From: Phytophthora sp. 'mugwort'
Lineage: Eukaryota; Oomycota; Peronosporomycetes; Peronosporales; Peronosporaceae
DNA: 64,000 bases
NCBI GenBank assembly: GCA_033558025.1
Contig: JAUCEF010000011.1
Location: forward strand, 248,001 to 312,000
Direction of reading: 5' to 3'
Positions within the stretch are counted from its first letter, which is position 1, and every line of letters starts with the position of its first letter. Both the position numbers and the translations under genes were made by a program. Below are positions 1 to 11,835 of the stretch, piece after piece. The notes under the pieces were generated by a model that ran no database searches, had not been told where the DNA came from, and saw nothing but the letters and a program-made list of their open reading frames with translations.

Positions 1-625
1 CGATCCCCAGTGGAAAGGGTAGTCACACTATAGGTTGCGGGCTTCGCCGAGCTCTGGCCAAAAAGCTTATCGACAATAATCTCTGTCTAGCGGCGTGCCA
101 GAAATGCGGTTGTAGGGCGGAGTTGAAACCGCTGAAAGACCAGCTGAAGACGTGGAGAATCGCTCGAGACGAGAGCAGAAGAGTGCCAAAGGTACCCTGC
201 AAGTAGTTGACTCGGAAGGAGGCGAGACGAAGTATATCACAAGGAACAAGCTGCGAGAGTTTTCAATGTTATACTCAGGCAGGGACAGCCCGGGCACGAT
301 TTCACAATGTTCTGACGGGCAACACGATCAAGGAGATAAACGCGATTTCCGGCAGAATGACTAACCTGATAACGTTGGTTCAGAGAAGGCCAAGCGATAC
401 CCTCAAATGGATTGGATTTGGAGTCCGTCGAGCAGAACTCAGAGTACCCTGTTATCATCGTACTCGGACAACTGGTTCGAGCCTGATCTACCCGACGGAC
501 TGCCGCTGGAGCGTGACACCGAACATCGCACCAATGTGATGGACCTTAACCCTGCGATGTACCGACAGCAGTGGTAGGACACAATCCTTTGATCGATAGT
601 TAGTACGCGAGATGATTGCAACTGG

Positions 626-844
626 TTGATTCAACCCACTGTCAGTCCCCACGATGCTTCAAAATTCTGCGTGCGTACGACCGTGGGATGGCGTACCGTT
701 CACGACTACCTCGCCCGCAACGCCATACGACGGAGTGTACCGATGACGCGCAAGAAGTTTGACCGCATAGCAGATGCCTGTTACTTCTCCTGCGTGGACC
801 TGATGTCATCGTATTACCAAGTGCATAATTTCCACTTTAAATGA
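626..844 (+). mobile_element. Ty3/Gypsy reverse transcriptase fragment
   Basis: The translation has the start of a Gypsy RT domain: a WRTVHDYLARN-like stretch (usually 'W R x V x D Y R A L N') followed by a DLMSSYYQV block like the LDL-SGYYQI motif of the RT palm. The catalytic YVDD part is absent and the frame closes at 844, so this is a broken remnant. The first 600 bases upstream are open only in short pieces, and I recognise no domain there. Confidence 0.65.
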
Positions 845-906
845 AGATGAACCACGTCAAGTATACAGCGTTCCAAACGGTAAGTAGGCTGTACGAGAAC
901 CTGGTG

Positions 907-1658
907 CTATCGATGAGAGACAGCAACGCTCCAACATCGATGCAACCAATGGAATTGAGACTGTTTTCGGCGTGGCAATGAAAGGAGAGCGCTTAGCCAG
1001 CCGATCAACGGCGAATCATCTAGAATTGTACCCATGTTTGTATCCGGTAATCCATGATGAAGTCCATCGAGATAAAATGCCGACGTTCGTCTGGAATCTG
1101 AAGTGGCTTCATTAGTCCAGTAGTCGCGGTTTGTTTCGTCGCAGTCTCTCCAGTCGGAGATGTACCTCTTGCTCATTTGAACTACACGTAGTCAACACGA
1201 ATGGTAAGGTATGTGCGGTCGGTACCAGGGTGTCCATCGTAGTTGAAATCGCGAATCTCAGGATTGCACTACATTTTTCGGCCACAGCCCGGAGCTTCTT
1301 AGCCGTTGACCCTTTTTGCTGCTCTACCAAAGCAGGGCCTTTACCTCGAAGTACGGCTTGTACTGTATGCTACGCTTTCAGAGGGTCCATCGCGCTTCTT
1401 GAACGCGAGTCGGATTTCTCGAATCACCCAATCCTTTGTGTAGCCAGAAATGGTGGACTTGATTCCATCATTCGAAAGATTGATCTCTGCAACACGAAGC
1501 TGATAGACTGTCTCGTTGAAAATGGGAACGAGTAAGTGGTGAAACTTCTTCGTCTCGGATTTGAGATCTGGCCGTCGGCCGAGAGAGTCCGCGATACCGT
1601 TCTTGGCTTCTGGGGATATACGCGAAACGGGCTGGGATTCTGCAACGATGTCGTACAC
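907..1658 (-). mobile_element. Ty3/Gypsy RNase H-integrase fragment (degenerate)
   Basis: Read on the minus strand, 1658-1341 carries 'NGIADSLGRRPDL', the conserved linker between RNase H and integrase in Gypsy pol (NxxADALSRRPD). Further along, 1176-907 resembles the integrase core: a 'GLPDTNMGT' block matching the MDFI-GLP-T segment. The order RNase H then integrase is right for one minus-strand pol gene, but the reading frame changes between the parts. It is opposite in strand to the RT piece at 626-844, so at least two elements are mixed here. Confidence 0.6.
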
Positions 1659-2039
1659 CAGAGACGTCGGCTAGCCATCTTTTGCTGGAAACCACCTTTG
1701 AGGGACTTGTGGTCTGTCTAGATTTTGACCGGTAGACAAAAGTAGTAAACCCGGAAGCAGCTAATGCATTGAGAATAACGTGTAAATCTTACCGTTGAGC
1801 GGGATGCTTCATCATTCTTAACTTCATCGTCCAAATAGTATCACCCGACACCGTCGACGACTTGGAAGAGCGGACGAACGACGGCAAACCGACTTGCATC
1901 CGGTGCGTCTGCTGTAGGGAAACAGGCAGGTGCGGTACCGGTGGCAAACAGCCGACGCATCAAATTCTGGTAGATTTGGAACTGCGCGGTGTTCAACACA
2001 ATCGTCGACTTCAGCTATGTTTTCCTATCTATCGGTGTG

Positions 2040-4600
2040 AATGTTCGGTTTACCGACCTTAAAGGGGGGACGAGTGAAAGGAAGTCGCCGCCTTTCAGTC
2101 TCCAAGTCGAAATACATCGACTTCGCTGCGGTTGGTTTCCGCAGCTGGCTAATTTCCGTTTGAGCCTCGACCACTCCCACGTGCGCTACTCTTCTCGGCC
2201 TCCACGTCGGCCTCAAGTATGGCCAAGACTCGGTCTAGCAGCGGTGCGCAAGCACCTGCTAATCCTGTTGCTCCCAAGCAGCAGGCTAAGAGCTCTAAGC
2301 CGTCTGGCAAAGCCTATGCTTCGAAGGGATCCACCAAGGTGGCATCTAAGGTGGTATCCAAGGCGCCCGAGCCGCCTGCAGAGGGCCTGAGCTATGAGGC
2401 GGAATCGGATAAGCCTCCCATGTCTTGGAGCGAAAACCAATGACCTTCGGGACCAGCTCATCAAGGGGTCTGAAGATGAACCGACCTAGTCCGACTCGCT
2501 TGGGTCGCGTACGCCGTTATCCAGCCGGTATGGCGACGCTCCCAAGACACCTGAGCGGCAGGAGGGTCCTGTCGGGTAACGCAAGGAGGACTAAAGAAAC
2601 CGCGCCTTCCGATCAAGAACTTGGCGATCGCTGAGGCCTCTGCCGGCGTTAAGGCTGCGAAGGCAGCAGCAGCCTCGGAAGTCAGCCGTAAGAGACGGGC
2701 TGCTTCCCGGTTTCCACTCCGCGAGGCGTTGAGGGCCATCAGCTACACTAAAGAGGGGCCTCTTTAGCTCATCTTCCGACGACGAGGAGGAGAGCCAAGT
2801 GGACCGAAAGAATCTCGCTGGGCAGCAGTTGGAATACCAGGCAGCCCGTCGAAAAGGAGTGTGCGTCTCGGCGGCCCATCTGCCTGCGAACAAATATTCG
2901 TCTCCTCGCTATTGGGGGCCGCCTTGCGCACCCGGGTAGTTCCCTCCAGAGGAGCCCGACGCAGCGGATGCTTACTTGGGTTAGCTCCCGTCACCTCGAG
3001 TGCTCTTCGGCGAGCACTCTTCTAAGGGTGCGTATGAGCGCCAACTAGTGGCCAAGCAGCCCCTGTTCCAACGGGACTTGTGTGCTGCTAGGTGCATGCT
3101 CCTGGCACCGCACTACATCTCGTTCAAGGAGTTCACGAGCCGGCGAAAGAAGCCAGTGCTCCAGTCGGGAATTGATCGGTGTGAAGCTACCCTTCGGTAA
3201 TGCCTCGCCATGTGCCTCCTTCCAGGAGGCTGAGGCCGTGTTCTGGAAGTGGGCAGCTATGCGCTGCTCACAAGAACAACTCGATGTTCTCCGGCGGGAT
3301 CCCACGTTGGTCTCCGCATTGAGTTTGCCCATTTGGTAGGCAAACGGCAACTCTCTAAAGAACAGCACAAACATCCTGCTTCTAGCGCTCATGATGAGCG
3401 CGGGTATGGTCTTAGCTTCACGACTACACCCCGTTCGGGAAAGAAATCCCAAACTACTTACGAAGCGTCGCCCATTCTGTTCCCAGATTCAGCCTGGAGC
3501 CGTTCCATCGGCTCCCAGGAGCTCTCAGCCTCCAAGTATCCCTTTCACTTCACGCGGATCTGGCGCATCCCGTGCTACTCCTAGAGCGCACGCTCCACGT
3601 GGCAGTGAGTTCCCATTACGATCGAGAAGAGGCGGCGGGGCCCTCGTGGAGTATGAGTATGAGGCGCCGCCCATACGGTCCGAAGGACCCGGCGTACCGT
3701 CATCGGCTCCACCTCTAGCCGGTGTGGACTCCGCTCTTCGTCGGCTAGTGCTTGCGCTGGAGATTGCGCTTGGCGTCGATGAGGGTGGGCTGCAGCCGCC
3801 CAGGTCCTAACGCTGGGACCCTTGGGCCGCCCTGTGACGACTTGAGTCGTCTGGCAGACGATTTATTGGCCCTGGAAGGACAGGTCAACCGTCAGACCAA
3901 TGACGTGGACGAGGCCTTCCGACGTCTGGATGCCCGCTGGGTGTCCGTGGACCGTATCAGCGGGAGGTGTACCCTCCCTCGGGACGTCCTGCGGCCTTTG
4001 CCCCAGGCGGGAGCGACTCCTGAGTACTCCCAGCCTTACCACCATGGTTCATTCTCGTCGTATGCAGCCGGGGTTCCATCGTATGAAACCCCTTCCGTGG
4101 TCTCGCATGGGACCTGGACTTTTGGTCCTGTGCACTATCAGGCGGTGGAGACGCAGCGGCGTTTCCGCGTGTGGAGGCTGTGGGGCTGCCGGGTCCTTCG
4201 GATCATGGTACCGCTTCCGACCACCAATGTAGAACGTCGGTTGGGTCGTCATCGACTTAAGCAGCTCAGTGGTGTACGCCGCCTTGTGTCTGGCCAGGAC
4301 AGCGAAGGTCCGATGAAACGATGCTTCCACGTTTTGCTCCTTACGGAACCTACCGTGGCTAGTGGTAGGTTCCTAGTATCTAGTAGGAATAATCCCCCCA
4401 TATTAAACACGTTTAAGTTTCCTCTTCCATTCTTGTCTGGGTACGCCTTTGGTTTGTCCTGTGCCCGTCATGGAGTCACAGACACGGCTGATTGCGTTCA
4501 GCCTGGTGTCTATAAAAGCCTCCTCTTGTTTCCGCAAGGAAACTGGTCTTATGTCCGAGACCCGGGAGGAATGCGTTATCCGAGCCTCTCCTCCATTTAG
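2040..4600 (+). mobile_element. Gypsy leader and gag-like region, plus strand, degenerate
   Basis: From 2219 a protein begins MAKTRSSSGAQAPANP and continues with a Lys/Ser/Ala-rich stretch ending in 'PPMSWSENQ'. The same start occurs on the minus strand near 63,210 (KTRSDSGAKAPAKPVASK, later 'SPMSWGDNE'), next to an LTR. The leader at 2047-2120 also matches the leader beside that LTR (shared 'gagtgaaaggaa' and 'atacatcgac'-like blocks). This is therefore the gag start of the same Gypsy family. Downstream to about 4600 the sequence is open in overlapping short frames (3391-3810, 3752-4600) rich in Pro, Ser and Arg. I take these as decayed gag. No LTR is visible immediately upstream. Confidence 0.55.
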
Positions 4601-4712
4601 AACCGCAGATGGGATGCTCCCTCGTAAAGTGAGTGGCATCCGCGGATGGCGCAAGCCATTCGGGTAGAACGGAGCATACTCGGTCGATGCGAGAACCGCA
4701 TTGTTGAAGGAC

Positions 4713-5330
4713 TCAACTACTGGCAGTCGAGTTAACTAAGTGCGAGGAGACTCCGCACATATGTGCCCTCAACCATTTGGTTGACACGCTCCGTCTGCCC
4801 ATCCGTTTGAAGGATGGTCGGTCGTGGACATGTGCACCCTCATCTTGCTCAGACGGCACACGAACACCAAGATACCGGTGTTCCCGTGGCCGTCGGCTGG
4901 AAGTCCGAAGATGAAATCCAGACTCATCGAATTCCAGCAGTCCGCTTGAACGGACAGGCTCTGCAAAGGAGCCGAGACGTGCCCGGCGGGTTTCACTCGC
5001 TGACATGTTTCACATGTCCTCACGTACTGTGCGACCCACTTGTACATGTGGGTCCACCAAAAGTACTGAGAGCGGTTGGAAGGTCTTCTCGCGGCCAAAG
5101 TGACCGCTGGACGGCGCATCGAGCGCCTCCTGTAGGATGTCAAACTTGAGATCCTCGTCACTTGGAACGACTACCCGAGGGGTTTCGTGTGGTCCACTCG
5201 ATAGTAGAGTAGACCATCGACCCACTCGTATTGATGGGGTCGGGCTCTTTGACGCGGCGTGAGCCACTCGGCCTTGGCTTCTTTGCCAGTGGCCAGGAAC
5301 CGTACCAGAGGTACCAGGGCTTCGTCGCAC
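4713..5330 (-). pseudogene. Gypsy integrase (H2C2 and core) fragment
   Basis: The minus-strand translation around 5161-4769 contains 'VRTCETCQRVKPAG', the H2C2 zinc-binding end, followed by 'MSLDFIFGLPADGHGNTGILVFVCRLSK', the start of the DDE integrase core. The segment at 5330-5010 supplies the preceding H-containing part in another frame. The core stops before its last acidic residues, so it is inactive. Confidence 0.75.
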
Positions 5331-5909
5331 CGATACGCCATGCGTATCTGATCGTATAGATCGGTCGTAGCACGACTGATGTGTGCCATCTCGTATCCCG
5401 GCCTGCGTGACAACGAATCGGCATGTTGAGCTTGCCAGGCCTTACTCGACGCGGAAGTTGTATTCCGCGAAGAAAGATAGTCATTTCGCCATCCATTGGG
5501 ACAGATGGGGCTAATTTGTCACCGTCTGCAAGGATGCGTAATCTGTGTAGATCACAAAGGGCTGTGAGCTAAGGAGGTGCGCCAGGAACTTGACAAGGGC
5601 GTAATTCAAAGCAGCTCCTTGTCGTGGACGGGGTAGTTCCGTTCGGCAGCCTTAAGCTGATACCAGATCACTAGTTCACGTCCTGCTGCATCGTGCTGCA
5701 GCAATACACACCCGATTGCATAATCGGATGCACCGCAGACGACGATGAACGGCTTTGTATCGTCCGGCAGTGCCAGGACTGGCGCCGTCTGAAGGCTTGC
5801 CTTGACACTGTCAAAGGCTTCCTGGTGCTCACACCCTCAGTGCCAGTCGGTATCCTTCTTCAGAAGATCCGACAAGGGTCTAGCCAGGCCCGCGTACCCT
5901 TCGCTGTAC

Positions 5910-6559
5910 TTATGGAGGTAGTTGGTCAAGCATTTTCGTCAGGTCCTTCTGGGGCCTTGGCGTTGTCCAAGATGAAAAGACCTTGACCGTCTCAGGGTCG
6001 GATCGAATGCCGACATTGCTGACGAAGCAACCGAGAACTATGATTTCTTGCGCCGCGAAGACGCACTTGTCGACGTCGGCATAGAGCTTGTTCGCTCTCA
6101 TGACCTCTAACACTCGACGGACGTGCTCCAAATGCACCTCCACAGCCGTCTTGCTTCCCTCTGCACGGCTATGGGCGAAGATGTCGTTGAAGTACGAATG
6201 TGCGTACGCACGCAGTGGTCTGAACGACTGCATGACCAGGCGATTGAACGTCGCCGGGGTATTAGACAGGCCCTGTCGCATCACAAAACACTCCCAGAGC
6301 ATACCGCTCGGATGCTCACTGCGGTGAGCGGGATGTCGCTCTTGCGCATCAGGATCTGGTAGTATCCGTCTACCAGATCCAGGGCGCTGTATGACTCCAC
6401 CCGGCCATGTTGTTCAACAAGACATCCTTCTGTGGAATGGGTGTCGGGGCCACCACCGTCGCGCTGCCCAGCTTGTTGAAAGCACAAACCAGACGTCACT
6501 TCCCGTTCGGCTTCCGAACGCAGAAGGTTGGTGTCGAGTGCGGGGATTTCGATTCCCAC
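5910..6559 (-). pseudogene. Gypsy reverse transcriptase fragment
   Basis: Minus strand 6559-6281 contains 'YSALDLVDGYYQILMRKSD', the RT palm block. 6302-5910, in another frame, continues with 'QGLSNTPATFNRLVMQ' and 'SYFNDIFAHSR', the region of the YxDD catalytic box. Here it reads YFND, so the first Asp of the usual pair is replaced by Asn. Then comes 'NKLYADVDKCVFA', the conserved block following the catalytic box. The frame break near 6290 and the changed catalytic residue both mark it as dead. Confidence 0.8.
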
Positions 6560-7767
6560 ACCATGCCTGTCTTGGCCTTAGCGGCGAGGAAGGCATCAGT
6601 GACCTCGCACTTCTCTCAAGGCAGTGGCCATTGTCTGGCGACACAGTTCTTTGTGACTGGCATCAGATCGATCTCGTGCCTGATCCCACGATTCGGTAGG
6701 AGCTGGGACGGTTGATCCTTGAACACCACGTCCTCAAACGCCTTCATCAAAGGATACACGGATCCTTCGGGTTCTTGAGATTCTCAAGAGCCCAAGCGCG
6801 AAGCATGCTGGAGGAGAATGCCTCCAGGACGCCCTCGTTCATAGCTGAGGATGAATTCAACTTCTCAGGAGTGGACTCTTGCTTCAAGAGTACCACCTCC
6901 GCGATCGCCCAACTTCAGGTCGGCCAGGAAATCGGTCGGTGTCAACTCTCCGAGGTTCGGGAGCTCTGACACCTCGGGCAGCGGCTCTAGCTGGACGCCG
7001 CCTGCCTTGACCCGATGGCCGGGGTCTCGAGGGTGTGAGAACCCTTTGACTGACCACGTCTGGAGATCCCGCACCCTGGGTTCCGAGTCGCTTGGAGCGA
7101 CTCTAGCCTCGACTTGCTGAGTCGACTATATCGTTTACGGCGACCGTGACGTGGTACTTCGTTACCCACGTCTGTAGACGTCTCATTGACGGTAGGGCTT
7201 CATGTGGAACATGGTTATCCACACAACAAGCGCGTTCCGCCGTTTCTTCTGTTAGGTTTGGGCGACCTGGTGTGGAACAAGGTTACCACACAGGAAGCGC
7301 ATGCTGCGCTTTCCTCGCCAGTTCAGTCTGGGTGGCTTGGTGTGGAACATGGTTAACCACACAGGAAGCACCTCGCGCGTCTTCCTCGCCAGTTTCAGAA
7401 CCTCGGTTACCTACTTGGCCGGTACCACCTGGCGCAGCCACTCTTGAAGCCTTGGCTGCCGGTCTAGATTCCGGCGGGGTCGGGGCTATTCTGTAAGGAC
7501 TACCTCACTCGACCAAGTGCAGCTTCTACTGCCACCGCTTCTAAGGAGTCGCTCAATACGTCGGCGGCTCCCAAAACTTCACTGGATGTTGTTGCATCAC
7601 GGCGCCGTTCGGGCTCCCCAGTACCTGGCAGAGACGGGAACACGGCTCACCAATGCTCTGCCTGTAACTGCGGGCCGGTTGGCACCGATGGCTTTGTTTC
7701 GCCAATCGATCCTTGGCGCAGGTTTCTCGATGCAGGGTATGCCCAGGATCAAGTCATACTTGTCCAT

Positions 7768-8103
7768 CTATAGGACAGCAAACTGCTCCATACTGCCGAA
7801 GTCCTCGAACTTCACAGCTAGATCAACATGGATCTTGGGAACGGTAATCACCATTCCGTCGGCCAGTTGTATCGACACTGTCCCCTTGCTTTCTCGTAAA
7901 GCATCGGCCAACTTGTGGCTGTTCTCCGCAACAATATGGCGGCGTGCGAAATTCTTCGACACCCCCGGGTCAATCAAGACTCGGAAGGGGATGGGTATAT
8001 CCCCGTACACGTACGTGTAATACAAGCAGCCCAACGCTGCCCTTCTTTGATTCGTGAGTGCACAGAGACTCTCATGGGCTAAGTCGCGCCACCCGCGTAC
8101 CAC
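7768..8103 (-). pseudogene. Retroelement aspartic protease fragment
   Basis: The translation has 'FRVLIDPGVSKNFARRHIV', which aligns with the DSG-A-SxNF catalytic loop of Gypsy proteases, with Pro in place of the usual Ser in DSG. The rest fits a retropepsin-sized domain. Just upstream on the same strand (about 8230-8290), another frame shows a CCHC-like 'CYTCGKQGHMERACP' zinc knuckle, as expected for the end of gag. Confidence 0.6.
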
Positions 8104-8759
8104 TCATGAAGACTTAAATCTTCCCCAGTATCCCCGCCCCTACTGGTGTCCTGCGTTCCCCCTGTTCACGGTGTCGCGGTCTTTGCCAGCGATCCTTGGG
8201 CGCGATGGGCTTGAGAAAAGAAAAGCGTTATCTTTGCCCCCCCCCCGCAGGACAGGCACGTTCCATGTGCCCTTGCTTACCACAGGTATAGCAGCGATAT
8301 CGTGCTGCTCGGCGCGCCCCAGTTCCGTGGAAACTGGCCCGCTGAGGCCACCGCGACTTGGTGTTGTTGCCCCTGGCCACGTCGCCGCCGGTTTGCGCGC
8401 CCGGTGGTGACTGTACTCCTCTTCGAGGGCGACTTGGATTGTCTCTTCCAAAGTGTGGCCTGCGCCCTAAATAGCTTGGTGCGGGCCGGGCGTACTCTTA
8501 GGCCGTCCATGAACACCGTCACCTTGATGTGTTCATGGGAGTGGATCTCCCACGAGAGATGCGGTGAGCTCCCGCATCCCCTGGATGTACTCCTGCAGCT
8601 CATTCTTCCTTATTTATATGACAGGAAGCGTGACCGCTGACGGTTCTCGTTGTCCGCCGGTAGGAACGCGGGTCTAAGCTGCTCACACAGCCGAGTCTAT
8701 GATGCGAAGCATCCAGGCGTTGTCGCTTCCCGCGTATACGCCATACTCTCAGCAAACTG

Positions 8760-9125
8760 CTAAGGTGAGAGGGCAAAGGCCATTCGGGAGTACTCGGAAG
8801 ACATGAGAGCCACATCCCTTGCGAGCTCAACTTCTTGCACCCAGAAGTGAAGGTTTGCACCTTCCTTTCTCTCGCACGGGTTTACCTTCAGCCTCAACGG
8901 CTTGGAGTAGACCGGTTTCGGCTCTGCGGCTTGAACCTGCAGGTTGCGACGAACGTGTTCGATGAGCCCCTGTTCGTACATGTCGAACGCGTTCACACAG
9001 TCGATCTGCTCAGCTTGCGTGGACGAAGCCAAGCTGTGCAAGGCATCAACGCCAAAGATGCCGGCCATCTTACGAACGAACTCAAACGGTGAGTCGTTCA
9101 GATGGAGAAACTCGTTCCGGTCCAT
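8760..9125 (-). pseudogene. Gypsy gag capsid-like fragment
   Basis: A 121-residue open stretch on the minus strand ends in 'LHFWVQEVELARDVALMSS', which resembles the start of the retrotransposon gag capsid region. Its position ahead of the zinc knuckle and protease pieces on the same strand supports the call. The beginning of gag is missing: the sequence runs into the oppositely oriented LTR at 9195. Confidence 0.5.
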
Positions 9126-9194
9126 GTTGGTAGGACCTCAGAGGTTTCAGGTAGTCACCCGCGTACGCGTGGATTGACTTCAAGTGCTACCAAG

Positions 9195-9557
9195 TGTGAC
9201 GGGGCACACAACACCTTGCGCACAGGAAGTGTGACTTCCGGAGAGTATACAAAATCTCAATGAACAGCAGTTTACAAGTCCCTCAACGGTCTGAAGAGAC
9301 TATTATCAAATTAGGTAGATATTGACTGATTAAATTTATAGGTGATATCCTTAGTGCATTTACATACTAACTATAAGTCACCTATGAAGTATCCCAGGTG
9401 TTATCCTATTGGGTGGCTATGAGGTTATTGTACCATATGTGATACCCATCCGTGACGTCATTGCAGTGAAGTCTTAGTCATGTTGCCTGAATCACTATCG
9501 ATACTTGGGTACACCACTCTGAAGAGTGACTTGGCAGTCTTATATAACCCCGTTACA
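9195..9557 (+). repeat. Gypsy LTR, 363 bp, plus orientation
   Basis: It begins TGTGACGGGGCACA and ends CCCCGTTACA, so it has TG...CA ends with short inverted termini. It matches 60421-60783 along its whole length and, reversed, 63323-63645. No leader sequence follows it (unlike the copy at 60421), and no matching 5-bp flanking duplication is visible. It is either a solo LTR or the 3' LTR of a rearranged element. From 9558 to about 9890 I see no gene. Confidence 0.85.
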
Positions 9558-9889
9558 TACAGACCGCGGTCATCACTGGTAAGTGATAGAGGATTTGGCT
9601 TCACGACATCAGCGCCTGAAGGAGATGCGCAGCCCGCTGTCCATCCAGTCGTCCTCAATATGATGATCAGGGCGAAGGTGACTGGTTCGGCGAGAACATC
9701 TTCCAGGTACGTGGCGATTGTGTGGAGAAGCGTCTAATAAGAATCTCAGACCCCGTGGTAACGAGCCGATCTGCGAGATAGGTGGAAGAAATCAACCAGA
9801 GGACAGCTGACAGGGGGGGCGGAAAGAGAGTTTGATGGCGACCCAGGTTGGATGGATATCACGTAAAGGACGCAGATCAGGCAAGGGGC

Positions 9890-10660
9890 GAAAACTTACT
9901 GGCGATTGGCAGATCGTGACCGATCTACGCTTTATATAACCACAGTCACTCCCGATCGACCTCAATCACGGCCGACCTTAGACCAGATCCGGGCAAAGGA
10001 TGGAGATCAAGACCGATCGGCGACATAAGGATTGTACCACGTTTAGTCCTGATCGACCCAGATCGAATTGGTGCCAGACAATCAAGATTGGAGTCAAGAG
10101 CGTGGGTCAAGATCGATCTGTCACATGCAGATCGCGGTCGGCCTGGATCGACTCTGATCAATATTCAGCGGACCGTAATCGATCAAGATCATCCCTCGAT
10201 CGGATCGGTACACCCTTTTTGGCAGATCGGCATACAGGTTCGGACATACGCGATCCGGCAGATCGGGCGGATCGATGGCGGGATCTGACAGATCGGGCCG
10301 ATCTGATCTGGAAAATCGGGCCGATCCGGCGCCCGCAGATCGGGCTACCCCTCGCCGTCCGGGATCGGGCAGATCGGATCGATCTTGCAGTCGAGATCGA
10401 GCCGATCGACAACGGGGCATGACAGGTCGGGCCGATCCGGCGATCAAGGTTTGGCAGATCGAGCTGATCCGGCGTCCACAGATCGGCCTACACCCCGCGT
10501 CCGAGATCGGGCAGATCAGATTGACTTTGCGGACAAGATCGAGCGGATTGGGTTGATCGTTATTCGCCGATCGGCATACAGGTTCTGGCATCCGCGATCT
10601 GGCGGATCGGGAGTCGATCAGCAACCATCCTCGGGGATGGGCAAGGATGAAGACGGTACG
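9890..10660. repeat. GATC-dense degenerate tandem repeat
   Basis: The stretch is dominated by GATCGG, CCGATC, CAGATCGG and similar words; by count, 10261-10440 alone holds 15 GATC sites. Longer repeat order is also present: a segment starting 'gatccggcgcccgcagatcgg' at 10323 recurs in altered form at 10466 (143 bp on), and 'cggcatacaggtt' at 10228 recurs at 10572 (344 bp on). Long open frames on both strands, rich in Arg, Ser and Asp, are a by-product of the repeat and not genes. From 10661 to 11835 I recognise nothing. Confidence 0.85.
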
Positions 10661-11835
10661 TGTTGAGTGGTTAAAGAAGGGCAAAATTCAGGAGATTCAG
10701 GTGGTACGAGATAGGTTTCAGGATGGGAGGATAGGACAAGAAAAGGATAAACAACTATCAGACTCGAATTTGCTTTGGACGACTTAGGCGGTTTTCAAAT
10801 ACCGTGGGAAGGGAACTACATTGGTCCCCCAAGGTGTCGACCAGTCCAAAGTAGCAGATCAAGTATCGTGGTGAGCGGATCGGATCGGATATTAGCCGTC
10901 CCTCCCCCACGTTAGCGAACTTCTGCTCAAGCGCATACCTCGATCCATCAGCATTCAGTGCTTGGCCGACGATCGCTTCGACTCTCAACTCACAAATCCC
11001 GCTAAAGGAAGCGGCAAGTAACTCAAGGAAATGACATGTACAACGCCACACGGCAACCTCGGCCTCGGATCAAGTCCAGTCCCCCGTTCGAAGGTCGACT
11101 ACCTCAGATCGGAACCGATAACGAAGCCTTCCGCGCTGCCCCACGTCCCGCCAGGACGTTCAAGCCTTACATCGCTGCATCCTTCGGAGTCCCAAGAGAG
11201 CAGATCCAGCCCACCGGGGGGTACACAAGGTGAGACCAAGTTCAGCTGAACACGGATCATCGGGGACCCCCTCTGTTAGTCGGTGTCTGGGCGCAGTTGG
11301 TAAGCGGGTCGGGTCTTAATCATATTTTGATCCCGCTATACCATAATTGAGTTATGCAGCACCGCGTGAAGCAATGCGATGGCATACCGGACCGATGCGA
11401 CGGATGACATTGTGACGACTGCAGCTCCTGCTCTTGTGAAGAGAAGCACCATGGCGCTACGACTGCCAAGTCAAGGACTAAGCTCCACTGCCGCCGAGAA
11501 AATGCCTCTGATCGTAGGTACTTATCACTAAAAGCTGTTCGTGTCGAAGTACATTTTAGCTTTGCATCTAGTTGCATTTTACGAACACAGATATTATATT
11601 ATTTGTATAACTACAAAGGTTTGTAAATTGTCGTGATGGGTTCATCGAATATTACATTTAACTAGCTTATTGATTTACAATTTACAAGCCCCGTTACAAA
11701 TAGTGCCCAGCTGGGCAATTCGAGAGCACAACAACAAAATAACGCCCCCTACTACGAATGTTATTGGATGAAAAGTTGAGAACCCCATCCACCACCAGTT
11801 TGTAGAGCAAAGTTCATCGCTCAAAGACGCCCGCA

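Larger units (their letters stand above)
4700..9170 (-). mobile_element. Ty3/Gypsy gag-pol remnant on the minus strand
   Basis: Reading the minus strand from 9125 down to 4713 gives gag capsid-like, zinc knuckle, aspartic protease, RT and integrase pieces in the normal Gypsy order. Each lies in a different frame or is broken by stops. This is the most complete retroelement in the window, but it cannot encode a working polyprotein. The LTR next to its 5' side (9195-9557) runs in the opposite direction, so the pair is not a simple intact element. Parts are listed separately. Confidence 0.75.

Noticed and set aside
10000..10684. Open frames of up to 187 codons across the GATC array on both strands
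   Set aside because: The repeat words contain no stop codons, so all frames stay open; the products are low-complexity.
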